In this document: positions 32,845-41,595 of the stretch, piece by piece
Layout of the letters: each line of letters starts with the position of its first letter
How positions within the stretch are numbered: the first letter of the stretch is position 1
Origin: Sinimarinibacterium flocculans
Lineage (GTDB): Bacteria; Pseudomonadota; Gammaproteobacteria; Nevskiales; Nevskiaceae
Assembly: GCF_003201205.1 (NCBI RefSeq)
Contig: NZ_QICN01000009.1
Coordinates: 62,001 to 126,000 of the forward strand
Length of the DNA stretch: 64,000 bases
Reading direction: 5' to 3'
The notes under the pieces: model-generated
What the model was told of the DNA's origin: nothing
Database searches by the model: none
Seen by the model: only the letters and a program-made list of their open reading frames with translations
Position numbers and translations under genes: made by a program

Positions 32845-33894
32845 GTGATTGATCGGAATACCTGTTTGCTCACTGCCACCGCACCTGCCGAGATCCCCAC
32901 GCCACGTTCTTACGACGCGCGCGGCATGCTGAGTGATCAACACGGGCGGGTGAAGCGCAAGCTGCGGCTGTCTCTTACCGACCGCTGCAACTTCCGGTGC
33001 AGCTACTGCATGCCGACGCATCCGGTGTGGTTGCCGAAGGCGACGCTGCTCACGCGGGCGGAACTGCTGCGGCTGTCCCGGCTGGCGGTGGCACACGGCA
33101 TCACTAACATCCGCCTTACCGGCGGCGAGCCGCTGCTGCGGGCGGACGTGCTAGACATCGTCCACGACTTGCAAAGCCTGCGCGACGAGGGGCTGGAACG
33201 CCTGTCGATGACCAGCAACGCCGAGCGTCTGGGCATGTTCGCACGACCGCTGCGCGACGCTGGCTTGGATGATCTCAACATCAGTCTCGACGCCGTTGAT
33301 GCCGATGTCTTCAAGGCGCTGACCGGGCGTGGCATCGCGCCGGTGATGGCGGGCATCGACGCCGCCCGTGCAGCGGGGCTGCCGGTCAAGCTCAACACCG
33401 TGCTGATTCGCGGTCGCAACGAACATCAGATTCTGCCGCTCACCGAATGGGCGCTGGCGCGCGGTCTGGCGCTGCGTTTCATCGAATACATGCCATTGGA
33501 CCAGCCGGGTCGCTGGCAGCGTGAAGACGTGGTGACGGAAGCGGACATCCTCGCCACGCTGCGCACCCGCCATACGGTTGAGGCCCTGCCGCGCGGCAGT
33601 GAGCCGGCGACCCGCTACCGTATCGACGGGCAGGATCGCGTGGGTGTCATCGCCACCGTCAGCAACCCGTTCTGCGGCACCTGTGACCGCATTCGCCTCA
33701 CCGCGACCGGCGAACTGTTCACCTGCCTGTTCGCCAAGACCGGCACGCCGCTGGGCGCAAGGATGCGCGCCGGGGATGACGATGCCGCGCTCACCGAGAT
33801 CCTGCGCAATGCCGTGTGGCACAAGCAGGCCGGCTATGCCGCGCAGCCGGGGCCGGTGGAGCGGCCCGTGCTCATGTACGGAATAGGTGGGTGA
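32845..33894 (+). CDS. moaA: MoaA GTP 3',8-cyclase
   Basis: A 349-residue radical-SAM enzyme of the first Moco step. N-terminal cluster CNFRCSYCMP, GGEPLLRADV, and NISLDAVDADVFKALTGRG; C-terminal second cluster CGTCDRIRLTATGELFTCLF; and a terminal GG (YGIGG). Start is GTG at 32845 (the duplicate at 30849 has ATG); a downstream ATG (residue 30) would remove the leading tail unlike other MoaA proteins. A ModE operator lies directly upstream. Confidence 0.95.
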   Translation: MIDRNTCLLTATAPAEIPTPRSYDARGMLSDQHGRVKRKLRLSLTDRCNFRCSYCMPTHPVWLPKATLLTRAELLRLSRLAVAHGITNIRLTGGEPLLRADVLDIVHDLQSLRDEGLERLSMTSNAERLGMFARPLRDAGLDDLNISLDAVDADVFKALTGRGIAPVMAGIDAARAAGLPVKLNTVLIRGRNEHQILPLTEWALARGLALRFIEYMPLDQPGRWQREDVVTEADILATLRTRHTVEALPRGSEPATRYRIDGQDRVGVIATVSNPFCGTCDRIRLTATGELFTCLFAKTGTPLGARMRAGDDDAALTEILRNAVWHKQAGYAAQPGPVERPVLMYGIGG

Positions 33895-33918
33895 GCCATG
33901 CCTGCTTGCAGGCATGGC
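33895..33918 (+). promoter_or_regulatory. Hairpin between moaA and moaD
   Basis: GCCATGCCTG and CAGGCATGGC form a perfect 10-bp stem with a 4-base loop (CTTG) starting right after the moaA stop. No T-run follows. The remaining bases to moaD (33919-34008) show no gene. Could attenuate or protect the message. Confidence 0.5.
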
Positions 33919-34008
33919 GAACGCACGGCCATGGAGGGCCGGTTGATCGAGAGACGATGCCGTGCCGGGGATGGCAACAGCAGACGAATTCAGGAGTCGT
34001 AGAGCAGC

Positions 34009-34260
34009 ATGAAGATCACCTTTGCCTTTTACGGCGGCCTGACCCGCCGCTGTCAGGAAGACCCGCTCACTCTCAATCTGCCCGATGACGCCGCCACGCT
34101 GGGCGATGCCATCGCGGTGCTGGGCGAGCGTTTTCCCGATGCTGCCGAAGCGCTGGGGCGCGCCGCCTGCGCGGTGGGCGACCAGATCATGTCGCGGCGG
34201 AACTCGGCACTGGAAGACGGCATGACGGTGGCTTTGCTGCCGCCCGTGGCCGGGGGGTGA
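34009..34260 (+). CDS. moaD: MoaD small sulfur carrier of molybdopterin synthase
   Basis: An 83-residue ubiquitin-fold protein ending in the required Gly-Gly (LLPPVAGG), with TLGDAIAVLGERFP and VGDQIMSRRNSALEDGMTVALLPP typical of MoaD. Activated by MoeB-type adenylation at the C-terminus, then donates sulfur with MoaE. Good ribosome site. moaE follows 3 bases later. Confidence 0.94.
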   Translation: MKITFAFYGGLTRRCQEDPLTLNLPDDAATLGDAIAVLGERFPDAAEALGRAACAVGDQIMSRRNSALEDGMTVALLPPVAGG

Positions 34261-34263
34261 GCC

Positions 34264-34728
34264 GTGTCGCTTTCGGAATCACCACTGGCACTGGAATCCC
34301 TCCTTGCCGAAGGCCCGTTCCCCGACTGTGGCGGCCTCGCCATCTTCGGCGGCACGGTGCGCAACCACCATGAGGGCCGTAGTGTGCTGCGCCTGCGCTA
34401 TTCCGCCTACGCGCCGCTGGCCGAACGGCTGATGCGCGAGATTGAGGTCGAGACGCGAGCCAGGTTCGGCCTGCCGTACTGCCGCGTCGTACACCGCGTC
34501 GGGATGCTGGAGATCGGCGACGTCGCCATCTACTGCGTGACCCGCGCTGCGCACCGCGCCGAAGCCTTCGACGGCTGCCGCTACGTGGTCGATGCCGTCA
34601 AGCATCGTGTGCCGATCTGGAAAGAGGAGTTCTACGCCGACGGCAGCAGCGCCTTCGTGGACGGTTGCTGCATCAATCCGGAACTCGGCGAGCCGCATCT
34701 TCATGCCCACCACCACTCCCACGCATGA
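34264..34728 (+). CDS. moaE: MoaE large subunit of molybdopterin synthase
   Basis: A 154-residue MoaE from a GTG start right after moaD. Typical stretches: GGLAIFGGTVRNHHEGRSV, YSAYAPLAERLMREIEVE, VHRVGMLEIGDVAIYCVTRAAHRAEAF, and the catalytic-Lys region VKHRVPIWKEEFY. C-terminus is unusual in being His-rich (PHLHAHHHSHA), possibly a metal-binding tail. ATGA overlap with moaCB. Confidence 0.94.
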   Translation: MSLSESPLALESLLAEGPFPDCGGLAIFGGTVRNHHEGRSVLRLRYSAYAPLAERLMREIEVETRARFGLPYCRVVHRVGMLEIGDVAIYCVTRAAHRAEAFDGCRYVVDAVKHRVPIWKEEFYADGSSAFVDGCCINPELGEPHLHAHHHSHA

Positions 34729-35654
34729 AAGACGTCGGCGGCAAACCCGAAACCCGGCGCAGCGCGCGCGCTTCCTGTGTGCTGCACGCGCCCGCGGATT
34801 GCATTGAGCGGCTGCGCAATGGCGATACCGAGAAAGGCGATGCGCTGAAAACCGCGCGCGTCGCCGGCATCCTCGCCGCCAAGCGCACCGATGAACTGAT
34901 TCCTCTGTGCCATCCGCTGCCCATTTATCGCGCGGACATCGATTACGAACTGGCCGGAATCTCGGTGAAGATCATCGCCACCGTCGAGACCATCGGTCCC
35001 ACAGGTGTAGAGATGGAGGCGCTCACCGCCGCCAGCCTCGCGGCGCTGACGCTCTACGACATGCTCAAACCGCATTGCCGGCCCGCCGAACTGCGCATTA
35101 CCGATACGCACCTCGAGGACAAGCGCGGCGGCAAGTCGCAGTTTGGCCGCAAACTTCGGGTTGCCGCGGATGCCAGGGTGATCGTGCTGTCCGACACCGT
35201 GGCCGCGGGTCGCAAACCGGACACTGCCGGACGCGCGGTCGAACAGGCACTCGCGGCTGCCGGTTTCGCGCCGGTGGGTTACGACGTTATTCCCGATGAG
35301 CCGGCGCAACTCAGGGCGCAGGTTGATGCGGCACTCGCGTCGGATGTTGCGCTGATCATCACCGTCGGTGGCACTGGCGTCAGCCCGCGCGACCAGACGA
35401 CGGAAACCGTCGCGCCCTATCTCAGCCAAGCCCTGCCTGGCCTGATGGAAGCCGCGCGTGCCTTCGGCCAGCGGCGCACACCCTATGCGGCGCTGTCGCG
35501 CGGCGTCGCGGGCTATGCCGGGAAAAGCCTGATCGTCACCTTTCCCGGCTCGCGTGGCGGCGCGACTGAAACGCTGGCGGCCATCCTACCCAGCCTTGTG
35601 CACCTGATCGAAGTCTGCCGACCCGGCAAGCCGCACGCGGGGGGCTATAGCTGA
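34725..35654 (+). CDS. moaCB: MoaC-MoaB (MogA-like) fusion protein
   Basis: A 309-residue bifunctional protein. The N-terminal part (to about residue 150) is MoaC with active-site motifs AAKRTDELIPLCHPLPI, GVEMEALTAASLAALTLYDM and KRGGKSQFGR. The C-terminal part is MoaB/MogA (VIVLSDTVAAGRKPDTAGRA, IITVGGTGVSPRDQTTE, FPGSRGGATETLAAILPSLVHL). Catalyses cyclic pyranopterin formation and, via the MoaB part, probably molybdopterin adenylylation. The start overlaps the moaE stop. Confidence 0.93.
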   Translation: MKDVGGKPETRRSARASCVLHAPADCIERLRNGDTEKGDALKTARVAGILAAKRTDELIPLCHPLPIYRADIDYELAGISVKIIATVETIGPTGVEMEALTAASLAALTLYDMLKPHCRPAELRITDTHLEDKRGGKSQFGRKLRVAADARVIVLSDTVAAGRKPDTAGRAVEQALAAAGFAPVGYDVIPDEPAQLRAQVDAALASDVALIITVGGTGVSPRDQTTETVAPYLSQALPGLMEAARAFGQRRTPYAALSRGVAGYAGKSLIVTFPGSRGGATETLAAILPSLVHLIEVCRPGKPHAGGYS

Positions 35655-35684
35655 GTCATCCCGTCCGAATTGATTTGCGCTCAT

Positions 35685-35712
35685 GTCGTTATGTAACATG
35701 TTACATAACGAT
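35685..35712. promoter_or_regulatory. ModE operator upstream of modABC
   Basis: The best ModE site of the window: half-sites CGTTATGTA and TACATAACG with a 6-base ACATGT spacer; the central 26 bp form a perfect dyad. It lies between moaCB and modA and would make modABC molybdate-repressed as in E. coli. Confidence 0.9.
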
Positions 35713-35929
35713 ACTGGCAACAACGCCATCACCTTGTAAGGATGCAGTCCTCCTGCCGAGAGTGCTTGGATGACATACCAGTATTGCTACGCCGTTACCT
35801 ATTCTGCGGTTCCTGCCGCTGGCGGACGCGACGACACCGGCATTCGGTTCCGGCCGCATCGAGTTCATCGGCCGGGTCCCTCCCGCTCCCTCGACCTGAC
35901 ACTGCCATCCTCCGGCAAGGAGTAGCGAC
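35713..35929 (+). promoter_or_regulatory. Long modA leader, no gene
   Basis: About 217 bases between the operator and modA contain no credible gene. Just before modA the sequence CTCC-GGCAA-GGAG can fold so that the GGAG ribosome site (about 35919-35923) is paired. That and the length leave room for a structured leader or riboswitch-type control; I cannot identify a known Moco motif by eye. Confidence 0.3.
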
Positions 35930-36739
35930 ATGTTCCAAAAACTTGGCTTTCGTCCTGCGGCGTTCATCCTGCTTCTGCTGCTGGCAGGCACTACCCAAGC
36001 GCAGGAGCGGCTGCTCATCGCCACCGCCGCCAACCTCAAGCCGGCGATGGATGTGCTGGTCACGGAGTTCCGCGCCCAGCATCCTGATGCCGGTGTCGAG
36101 CCGGTCTACGGTGCCTCCGGTGCCCTGCAAACCCAGATTCGCCAGGGTGCGCCCTTCGACCTGTTCTTCTCTGCTGACACCGATTTCCCGCGTCAGTTGG
36201 CCGAGGACGGGCACGCCGGGTCGACGCCCAAGATCTACGCGCGCGGCCGCATCGTGCTGTGGAGCGCCACCGTCGACGCCAGCGCGCTCAGCGTGCAGGA
36301 CCTCGCCCGGCCCGAGTTCCAGCGCATCGCCATCGCCAATCCGCGCCATGCGCCCTATGGCATGCGTGCCGAGGAGGCGCTGCGTGCATCGGGCATCTGG
36401 GATGCCATCGAAGACCGCATGGTCTACGGCGAGAGCATCGCCCAGACCGCGCAGTTCGTCGAATCGGGCAGCGCGCAGATCGGCATCATCGCACTGGCGC
36501 AGGCGCTGGTGCCGCAACTCGCCGACAAGGGTGGCTACGCGCTGATTCCGGAGACATTGCACGAGCCCCTGGACCAGGGGTTCATCGTCACCCGTCGCGC
36601 TGCGGACAACGCGCTGGCCCACCGCTTCGCAGCCTACATCGGCTCCCCGGCGGCGCATGCTGTGTTCGAACGCTACGGCTATACACTGCCGGAGGCCGAA
36701 ACAGTCGAAACACTGCTGGAGGCCGAAGCAGTCGAGTAA
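35930..36739 (+). CDS. modA: ModA molybdate-binding periplasmic protein
   Basis: A 269-residue ABC-type molybdate-binding protein with signal peptide (FILLLLLAGTTQAQ), then LLIATAANLKPAMDVL, VYGASGALQTQIRQGAPFDLFFSAD, RIVLWSATVDASAL, VYGESIAQTAQFVESGSAQIGIIAL and a C-terminal YGYTLPEAE. The very C-terminus carries a short duplication (EAETVE and EAEAVE), encoded by an 18-base direct repeat. Heads the modABC operon. Confidence 0.95.
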   Translation: MFQKLGFRPAAFILLLLLAGTTQAQERLLIATAANLKPAMDVLVTEFRAQHPDAGVEPVYGASGALQTQIRQGAPFDLFFSADTDFPRQLAEDGHAGSTPKIYARGRIVLWSATVDASALSVQDLARPEFQRIAIANPRHAPYGMRAEEALRASGIWDAIEDRMVYGESIAQTAQFVESGSAQIGIIALAQALVPQLADKGGYALIPETLHEPLDQGFIVTRRAADNALAHRFAAYIGSPAAHAVFERYGYTLPEAETVETLLEAEAVE

Positions 36740-36749
36740 AGGGAGGGAC

Positions 36750-37427
36750 ATGCTACCCGCCGACGATCTCGCCGCACTGTGGCTGACGCTGAAACTGGCG
36801 GCGACCGTCACCCTGCTTCTGCTGCTGATCGGTACGCCGCTAGCGTGGTGGCTGGCACGCAGCCGCTCGTGGTGGAAGCGTCCGGCGCAGGCCGTCGTGG
36901 CGCTGCCGCTGATACTGCCGCCGACGGTGCTGGGCTTCTACCTGCTGATCGCCTTCGGGCCGCAGGGGCCGCTGGGGAAGGTGACTGAAGCGATCGGTAT
37001 CGGCCTGCTGCCCTTCACCTACGAGGGGCTGATCGTGGCGTCGATGATCTACTCGCTGCCCTTCGTTGTGCAGCCGTTGTGCAATGCCTTCGAATCTCTG
37101 GGCGAACGGCCGCTGGAAGTCGCCGCGACGCTGCGCGCCGGACCGCTGGACCGCTTCCTGACCGTGGTCGTGCCGCTGGCGCGGCCTGGCTTTCTGACCG
37201 GCGCCGTACTCGGCTTCGCGCACACTGTCGGCGAGTTCGGCGTAGTGCTGATGATCGGCGGCAACATTCCGGGCGAGACACGGCTGGTATCGATGCGGAT
37301 CTACGACCACGTCGAAGCCTTTGACTACGCCGCTGCACACGGGCTGGCCGGTGTGCTGCTGATCTTTTCTTTCCTGGTGCTGCTGGTGCTTTACGTCTTC
37401 AATCCCCGCCTGCGAACCTTCGGATGA
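36750..37427 (+). CDS. modB: ModB molybdate ABC transporter permease
   Basis: A 225-residue inner-membrane permease with five or six hydrophobic helices. Carries the ABC EAA-type loop (PLEVAATLRAGPLDRFLTVVVPLARPGFLTGAVLGF) and FGVVLMIGGNIPGETRLVSMRIYD, specific for ModB. ATG at 36750 follows GGGAGGG. The stop overlaps modC (ATGA). Confidence 0.96.
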   Translation: MLPADDLAALWLTLKLAATVTLLLLLIGTPLAWWLARSRSWWKRPAQAVVALPLILPPTVLGFYLLIAFGPQGPLGKVTEAIGIGLLPFTYEGLIVASMIYSLPFVVQPLCNAFESLGERPLEVAATLRAGPLDRFLTVVVPLARPGFLTGAVLGFAHTVGEFGVVLMIGGNIPGETRLVSMRIYDHVEAFDYAAAHGLAGVLLIFSFLVLLVLYVFNPRLRTFG

Positions 37428-38506
37428 GCGCCGATGGCATCCGCCTGCGGATGGCGGCGCGGCGCGCGGACTTCTCGCTGGAAGTCGATCTCGACCTGCC
37501 AGGGCGGGGCATCACGGCACTGTTCGGTCCGTCCGGAGCGGGCAAGACCACCTGCCTGCGCGCGCTGGCGGGGCTGGAGCGCCATGCGGGTGCCTATGTC
37601 GCGGTCAACGGCGAGGTCTGGCAGGACGAGGCGCGCGGCCATTTCCAGCCGGTGCATCAGCGCGCGCTCGGCTACGTGTTCCAGGAGGCCAGCCTGTTCC
37701 CGCACCGCAGCGTGCGCGGCAATCTCGACTATGGCTTTCGTCGCGCCGGCCGGCCGGCGTCGGTGGATCGCGAGGCCATCGTCGCGCTGCTCGGCATCGG
37801 TGGCCTGCTCGGCCGCTATCCCGAGACACTGTCCGGCGGCGAACGCCAGCGCGTTGCCATCGCCCGCGCGTTGCTGACGGCGCCCAAGCTGCTGCTGCTC
37901 GACGAACCGCTGGCGGCGCTGGACGCCAGCCGCAAGGCGGAGATCCTGCCCTACCTGGAGCGGCTGCACGCGCGGTTGGAGATCCCGGCGATCTACGTCA
38001 GCCACACCACCGAAGAGGTGCTGCGCCTGGCCGATCACCTGGTGCTGATCGACGCCGGGCAGGTTCAGGCGCAGGGTCCGCTGGCGAGGCTGCTGGAACG
38101 GCCGGACCTGCCCGGCCAACTGGGGCGCGATCCCTGCGTGGTGTTCGGGGCGCAGGTGCTGGGCCACGACGAGGGCGATCATCTCAGCGAACTGCGCTTC
38201 GGCGATGACGGGCGGTTGTGGGTGACACGATCCTCGGCGACGGCCGGCGACGTGTTGCGCCTGCGCATCCAGGCGCGCGACCTCAGCCTTGTGCGGCAGC
38301 GGCCGGCGCAGAGCAGCATTTTGAACCTGCTGCAGGGAAGGGTTGCCGGCTGTGCGCCCTTCCAGCCGGGGCAGTGTCTGGTGGGGTTGGATGTTCACGG
38401 CCTGCGCCTGCTGGCGCAGATCACCGACCGTTCCTGGCGGCAGCTTGGCTTGGAGGTGGGGATGCCAGTCTGGGTTCAGGTGAAGGCGGTCGCGGTGCTC
38501 GACTAG
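37424..38506 (+). CDS. modC: ModC molybdate ABC transporter ATPase
   Basis: A 360-residue ATPase: Walker A FGPSGAGKTTCLRAL, signature LSGGERQRVAIARALL, Walker B LLLLDEPLAALD, H-loop YVSHTTEEV, and a C-terminal regulatory TOBE domain (SSILNLLQGRVAGCAPF...VHGLRLLAQITDRS) that senses cytoplasmic molybdate. Starts inside the modB stop. Confidence 0.96.
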   Translation: MSADGIRLRMAARRADFSLEVDLDLPGRGITALFGPSGAGKTTCLRALAGLERHAGAYVAVNGEVWQDEARGHFQPVHQRALGYVFQEASLFPHRSVRGNLDYGFRRAGRPASVDREAIVALLGIGGLLGRYPETLSGGERQRVAIARALLTAPKLLLLDEPLAALDASRKAEILPYLERLHARLEIPAIYVSHTTEEVLRLADHLVLIDAGQVQAQGPLARLLERPDLPGQLGRDPCVVFGAQVLGHDEGDHLSELRFGDDGRLWVTRSSATAGDVLRLRIQARDLSLVRQRPAQSSILNLLQGRVAGCAPFQPGQCLVGLDVHGLRLLAQITDRSWRQLGLEVGMPVWVQVKAVAVLD

Positions 38507-38558
38507 GGCCTGTTGACAGTTGTCCCCTCGGCGCGGTCGAGTCGATTCCGGCCCTCAG

Positions 38559-38820
38559 CCGAGCGGCTTGACGCCGAACGCCTGTTCTGGCACGTGGCGC
38601 AGAAGCCGGGAAAGCCGGTGTACGCGGCGCGGCATGGGCGGGCTCTGTTGATCGGCCTGCCCGGGAATCCGGGTGCGATACCGATTGGCTGGATCGAACG
38701 TTCCGCGCGGACATCTCTGGTCAATGACGCACTGGCCTGGTTGCCTCGCTGCGCGGAGCACTTCCCCATTGGAACGCGCGTGCGCTGCCCAGCCTGCGTC
38801 TCTGAATCCATAGCGTCTTC
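38559..38820 (+). pseudogene. moeA 3' remnant
   Basis: Reads AERLDAERLFWHVAQKPGKP ... LLIGLPGNPG, then jumps to DALAWLPRCAEHFPIGTRVRC. This matches moeA (AERLGAERLFW... and ADALAWLPRSAEQFPVGTRVRC) with the stretch between removed. It has no start and stops shortly after. The moeA 3' hairpin follows. Part of direct repeat B. Confidence 0.85.
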
Positions 38821-38872
38821 GCGATGAATTCAGAGACGCCGAAATGGCGGAATTGATCTTCATCCGTCGAGA
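38559..38872. repeat. Direct repeat B, copy 2
   Basis: Second, internally deleted copy of 32121-32615, including the hairpin TCTCTGAATCCAT/ATGAATTCAGAGA. The rest of the interval to the relaxase (38873-39009) holds no recognisable gene. Confidence 0.8.
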
Positions 38873-39009
38873 TCTCCATTCGACGACAGGTGAGCACACA
38901 GTCAATGGGACGAGATATGTCTGACTTGTAGTACTGCCATGCGGGTGCCATGTGCCCGGAAACACACATGAGCACCAGCATCCCGAAGCGCAGGAAAGCA
39001 AAGCAATGG

Positions 39010-40872
39010 TCAAGGCGATTCGTTCTGGCGCCGTCCAGAAAGTTTTCTGTCGAACACTGGAGTCCACGGAGTTTCCGCGGCAGCCCATACTGCGTCTAAG
39101 GTCAAGTAGGGATTGTCGGGCGGCAGATCGTCAAATACACAGGCGTGATCGATCAGAAGATAGCCGTGTAGGCGACGACTTTTCCGTGGACCTACGATTC
39201 CACACGTCCAGATGTTGTGCCCGTTCGGGTGCTTCCTGTGTCGCTTTTCGCGCTCGAAGCGCTTCTGGATCCATTGCCAGTCGGTAAGATCTTTCCGCCG
39301 GGCTGTCAGGGCGATTTCCGGATGCTCCTGCGCATAGCGCTGGAAGAGGCCAGGGCTTACCAGGAAGACTGAACCGGCGACGGTATGTACCAATGCCTTG
39401 GTGTCGTTGATGATAAGTTTGCGCGTTCGAATGCTCCGGCGTAGCCACGCAAGGAAATGTGCGTCATGCGATGAGGCATTGTCTTGGTCCACTTCTTGGG
39501 CTGGTCTCGTACCGTCTGCTTCGTTGTTCGGCAACGATGCCGGCTGAAGTGCGGCTGTGGGCCGAAGTAGCTGAGCCGCAGTTGCGGGCAAGGGTGTATC
39601 GAGCAGACCAAGCAGTGATTCGGCGCCATTGTCTTCGGGTGTTGCAGGGACGGGAACGGTGATCGCGGAGGCGGGTTTCTCGCGGTCCTTGCGTGCGTCT
39701 TCGGGGAGCGTCGTCGTCGGTTCTTCCGGGTTGATCCGCACACTGCCTAAAAAGGGCGGGGGGCGATCGAAAGCGTTCCAGATCATTGCGGGTGATAGTT
39801 TCAGGAAGGTGAAGCTGTGCGACCAGGTGCCGTTGGTCACGGTGGCCGTCCAAATCGCCTTGCCGTCCGGCGTAGCCAATGCAATGCCGTGGTCCTGCAG
39901 CACGTTGAAGACAGCCGTGTTGCTCGCCGGGATGCCGTCGATGCCTTGTGACAGCAGATGTGCGCGCAGCTTATCGGAGACGGTCTTGCTCACCAGCCAG
40001 AGGGCGTCCTGGGTCAGCCAGCCGTCGGAAGCCTGTGGCTGGTTGAGCTTGAGTTCTTCCCGTAGCAGGTAGCGCAGGCCGTCGAGCAGCTTGCGCTGTA
40101 ATGCGTGCCTGGGTGCGGTCAGGGCCTTGCCCGGATCGCCGCCGAGTTCGTGCGCGACCGAAGCCTGGTCGGCCCGCCTGACCAGTTCACCCAGCGTGCC
40201 GGCATGCTCATACTGGCCGGCGAACACGTACAACAGGGCGGTCCATAGATCGGGATGGCCGCTGAGCCAGTCGAAGACCGCGCGATCAAGTATCTGGGTG
40301 TAGAGCAGTCCGGTCGCGGCGCTGTGCAGCCGGTATTCGCGGTCCTTGCGGTAGCGAAAGCGATATGGCCGTCGCAGCGGGCCGTGCCATGGGTGCCAGA
40401 CGCTGCCGTCGGCATGCTCGACGTGCAGGTCGACGGCGATCTTGCCTACATCGTGCAGCAATGCCGCATAGGCCGTACCTGCGGTCCAAGCCTCGGCCTG
40501 AACGGCCTGCGCTTCCGGCGTGACGCCGGCGGGCAACAGATGCGACTGTCGCAGTTTCAGCGCGTAGGCGACGATCTCCAAGCCGTGGTCCAGCATACCC
40601 CCCGGATACGCGTGGTGATGGCTCTCGGAGGCCGGGAATTGTTGAACCAAATCGGCGTAGCGCTCCAGCGGGGCGAGGTACAGCATGGTGAACTGCTGGC
40701 GCGAGAGCGAGGTGCGCTGCCAGATGTGTTTCAGCAGCTTCTGTCGGCGCGGCGTTGCCAGCAGCGACGTGGCCGACTCCGGCCGTGTCAGCCCTTTGGG
40801 TGTCTCGGTGAAGGGAGTGGAAGGTGTGGCGCTGGATGGTGGCACCCGTTTGCGCTGGAACAGCGAGAGCAT
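39010..40872 (-). CDS. MobH-family relaxase (TraI_2 type) of an ICE
   Basis: A 620-residue conjugative relaxase of the MobH family. The N-terminal TraI_2 domain has the HD-like metal motif PASESHHHAYPGGMLDHGLEIV (His triad) and LLHDVGKIAVDLHVEH, then HSAATGLLYTQILDRAVFDWL. A Pro/Glu-rich linker follows and a C-terminal domain (HFLAWLRRSIRTRKLIINDTKALVHTV, GVFLVSPGLF-like) as in ICEclc/SXT relaxases. It nicks the transfer origin and pilots DNA. This is the left end of the ICE remnant; the next leftward genes are the Mo cluster. Confidence 0.88.
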   Translation of the reverse strand: MLSLFQRKRVPPSSATPSTPFTETPKGLTRPESATSLLATPRRQKLLKHIWQRTSLSRQQFTMLYLAPLERYADLVQQFPASESHHHAYPGGMLDHGLEIVAYALKLRQSHLLPAGVTPEAQAVQAEAWTAGTAYAALLHDVGKIAVDLHVEHADGSVWHPWHGPLRRPYRFRYRKDREYRLHSAATGLLYTQILDRAVFDWLSGHPDLWTALLYVFAGQYEHAGTLGELVRRADQASVAHELGGDPGKALTAPRHALQRKLLDGLRYLLREELKLNQPQASDGWLTQDALWLVSKTVSDKLRAHLLSQGIDGIPASNTAVFNVLQDHGIALATPDGKAIWTATVTNGTWSHSFTFLKLSPAMIWNAFDRPPPFLGSVRINPEEPTTTLPEDARKDREKPASAITVPVPATPEDNGAESLLGLLDTPLPATAAQLLRPTAALQPASLPNNEADGTRPAQEVDQDNASSHDAHFLAWLRRSIRTRKLIINDTKALVHTVAGSVFLVSPGLFQRYAQEHPEIALTARRKDLTDWQWIQKRFEREKRHRKHPNGHNIWTCGIVGPRKSRRLHGYLLIDHACVFDDLPPDNPYLTLDAVWAAAETPWTPVFDRKLSGRRQNESP

Positions 40873-41127
40873 GGCGAACCCCGAATGGCAGGCTGCTCAG
40901 GAGAGCCTTTTGGCCCTTTGGGGTAGGGCCTTTCCCCTTGAGGTCCATTCCCTTGGTCCTTTCAGCCCTTTGGCCTTTCGGGTTATAGGCCAACGCGTTT
41001 TTCCGAACCACAGCCAATACGGGGTTGATCCAAGTCCGATTGTGGTCAGGGGTAGCGGATGGTTGCGGGGAGAGACAGCACATAGGCGCGGAGCCGGTAA
41101 CGGCGTCCGCGCCTATGTGCCAGAGCA

Positions 41128-41595
41128 TCAGCAGATCTCGAATCCGCCGCAGGTACGAAGAAACGCTTCGAACTCGCGCACATTCTCGATTGAGAACGGA
41201 TAGTGCGTGTCGAAGTGCGGGACCGTGCCGGCGCCGCTGCAACTGTTGCAGTTCAGCGGACCTGGACCGATCTGCGGCGGTTCGGCGCGTTTGCCGGTGC
41301 CGCCGCAGATGTCACAGCGCTGTGGCGGCAGTGTTTCGAGATATGCCACGTAGCGTTTTGCGTACCGCTCCGTTTCGCCCGAAGCCAGTGTGCTCGCGAG
41401 ACGATCGGCCAATGCGATGGCGTCGTCGCTGCCAAGACCCCAGCCGTCATTCGAATGGCCGAGGTTATCTGGGGGGATGAGATCGGGGGCGATCTCCTCG
41501 CAGTACTGCCACAAGGGATGCCACCACCACACATTGTTGCGGAAATACGTGCCCTGTTCAGAGGTCGGGGCTTTTCCAAAGACGTCCATGCCCAT
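41128..41595 (-). CDS. Small zinc-finger-like ICE protein
   Basis: A 155-residue protein starting MGMDVFGKAPTSEQG, chosen for the AGGAG 7 bases before ATG 41595; the frame extends to 41742 without support. The N-terminal half is rich in Trp (NNVWWWHPLWQYCEEIAP). The C-terminal half has two zinc-knuckle motifs CDICGGTGK and CNSCSGAG, like DnaJ central domains. Typical cargo of ICEs; function unknown. The interval to the relaxase (40873-41127) is empty. Confidence 0.65.
   Translation of the reverse strand: MGMDVFGKAPTSEQGTYFRNNVWWWHPLWQYCEEIAPDLIPPDNLGHSNDGWGLGSDDAIALADRLASTLASGETERYAKRYVAYLETLPPQRCDICGGTGKRAEPPQIGPGPLNCNSCSGAGTVPHFDTHYPFSIENVREFEAFLRTCGGFEIC

Larger units (their letters stand above)
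32645..33133. repeat. Direct repeat A, copy 2
   Basis: Partner of 30642-31043, carrying the broken modE2 start, the intact ModE box and the first part of the complete moaA gene. Confidence 0.85.

Noticed and set aside
38507-38530. GGGCCTGTTGACAG as an insertion-sequence end
   Set aside because: No matching inverted repeat, target duplication or transposase was found nearby.
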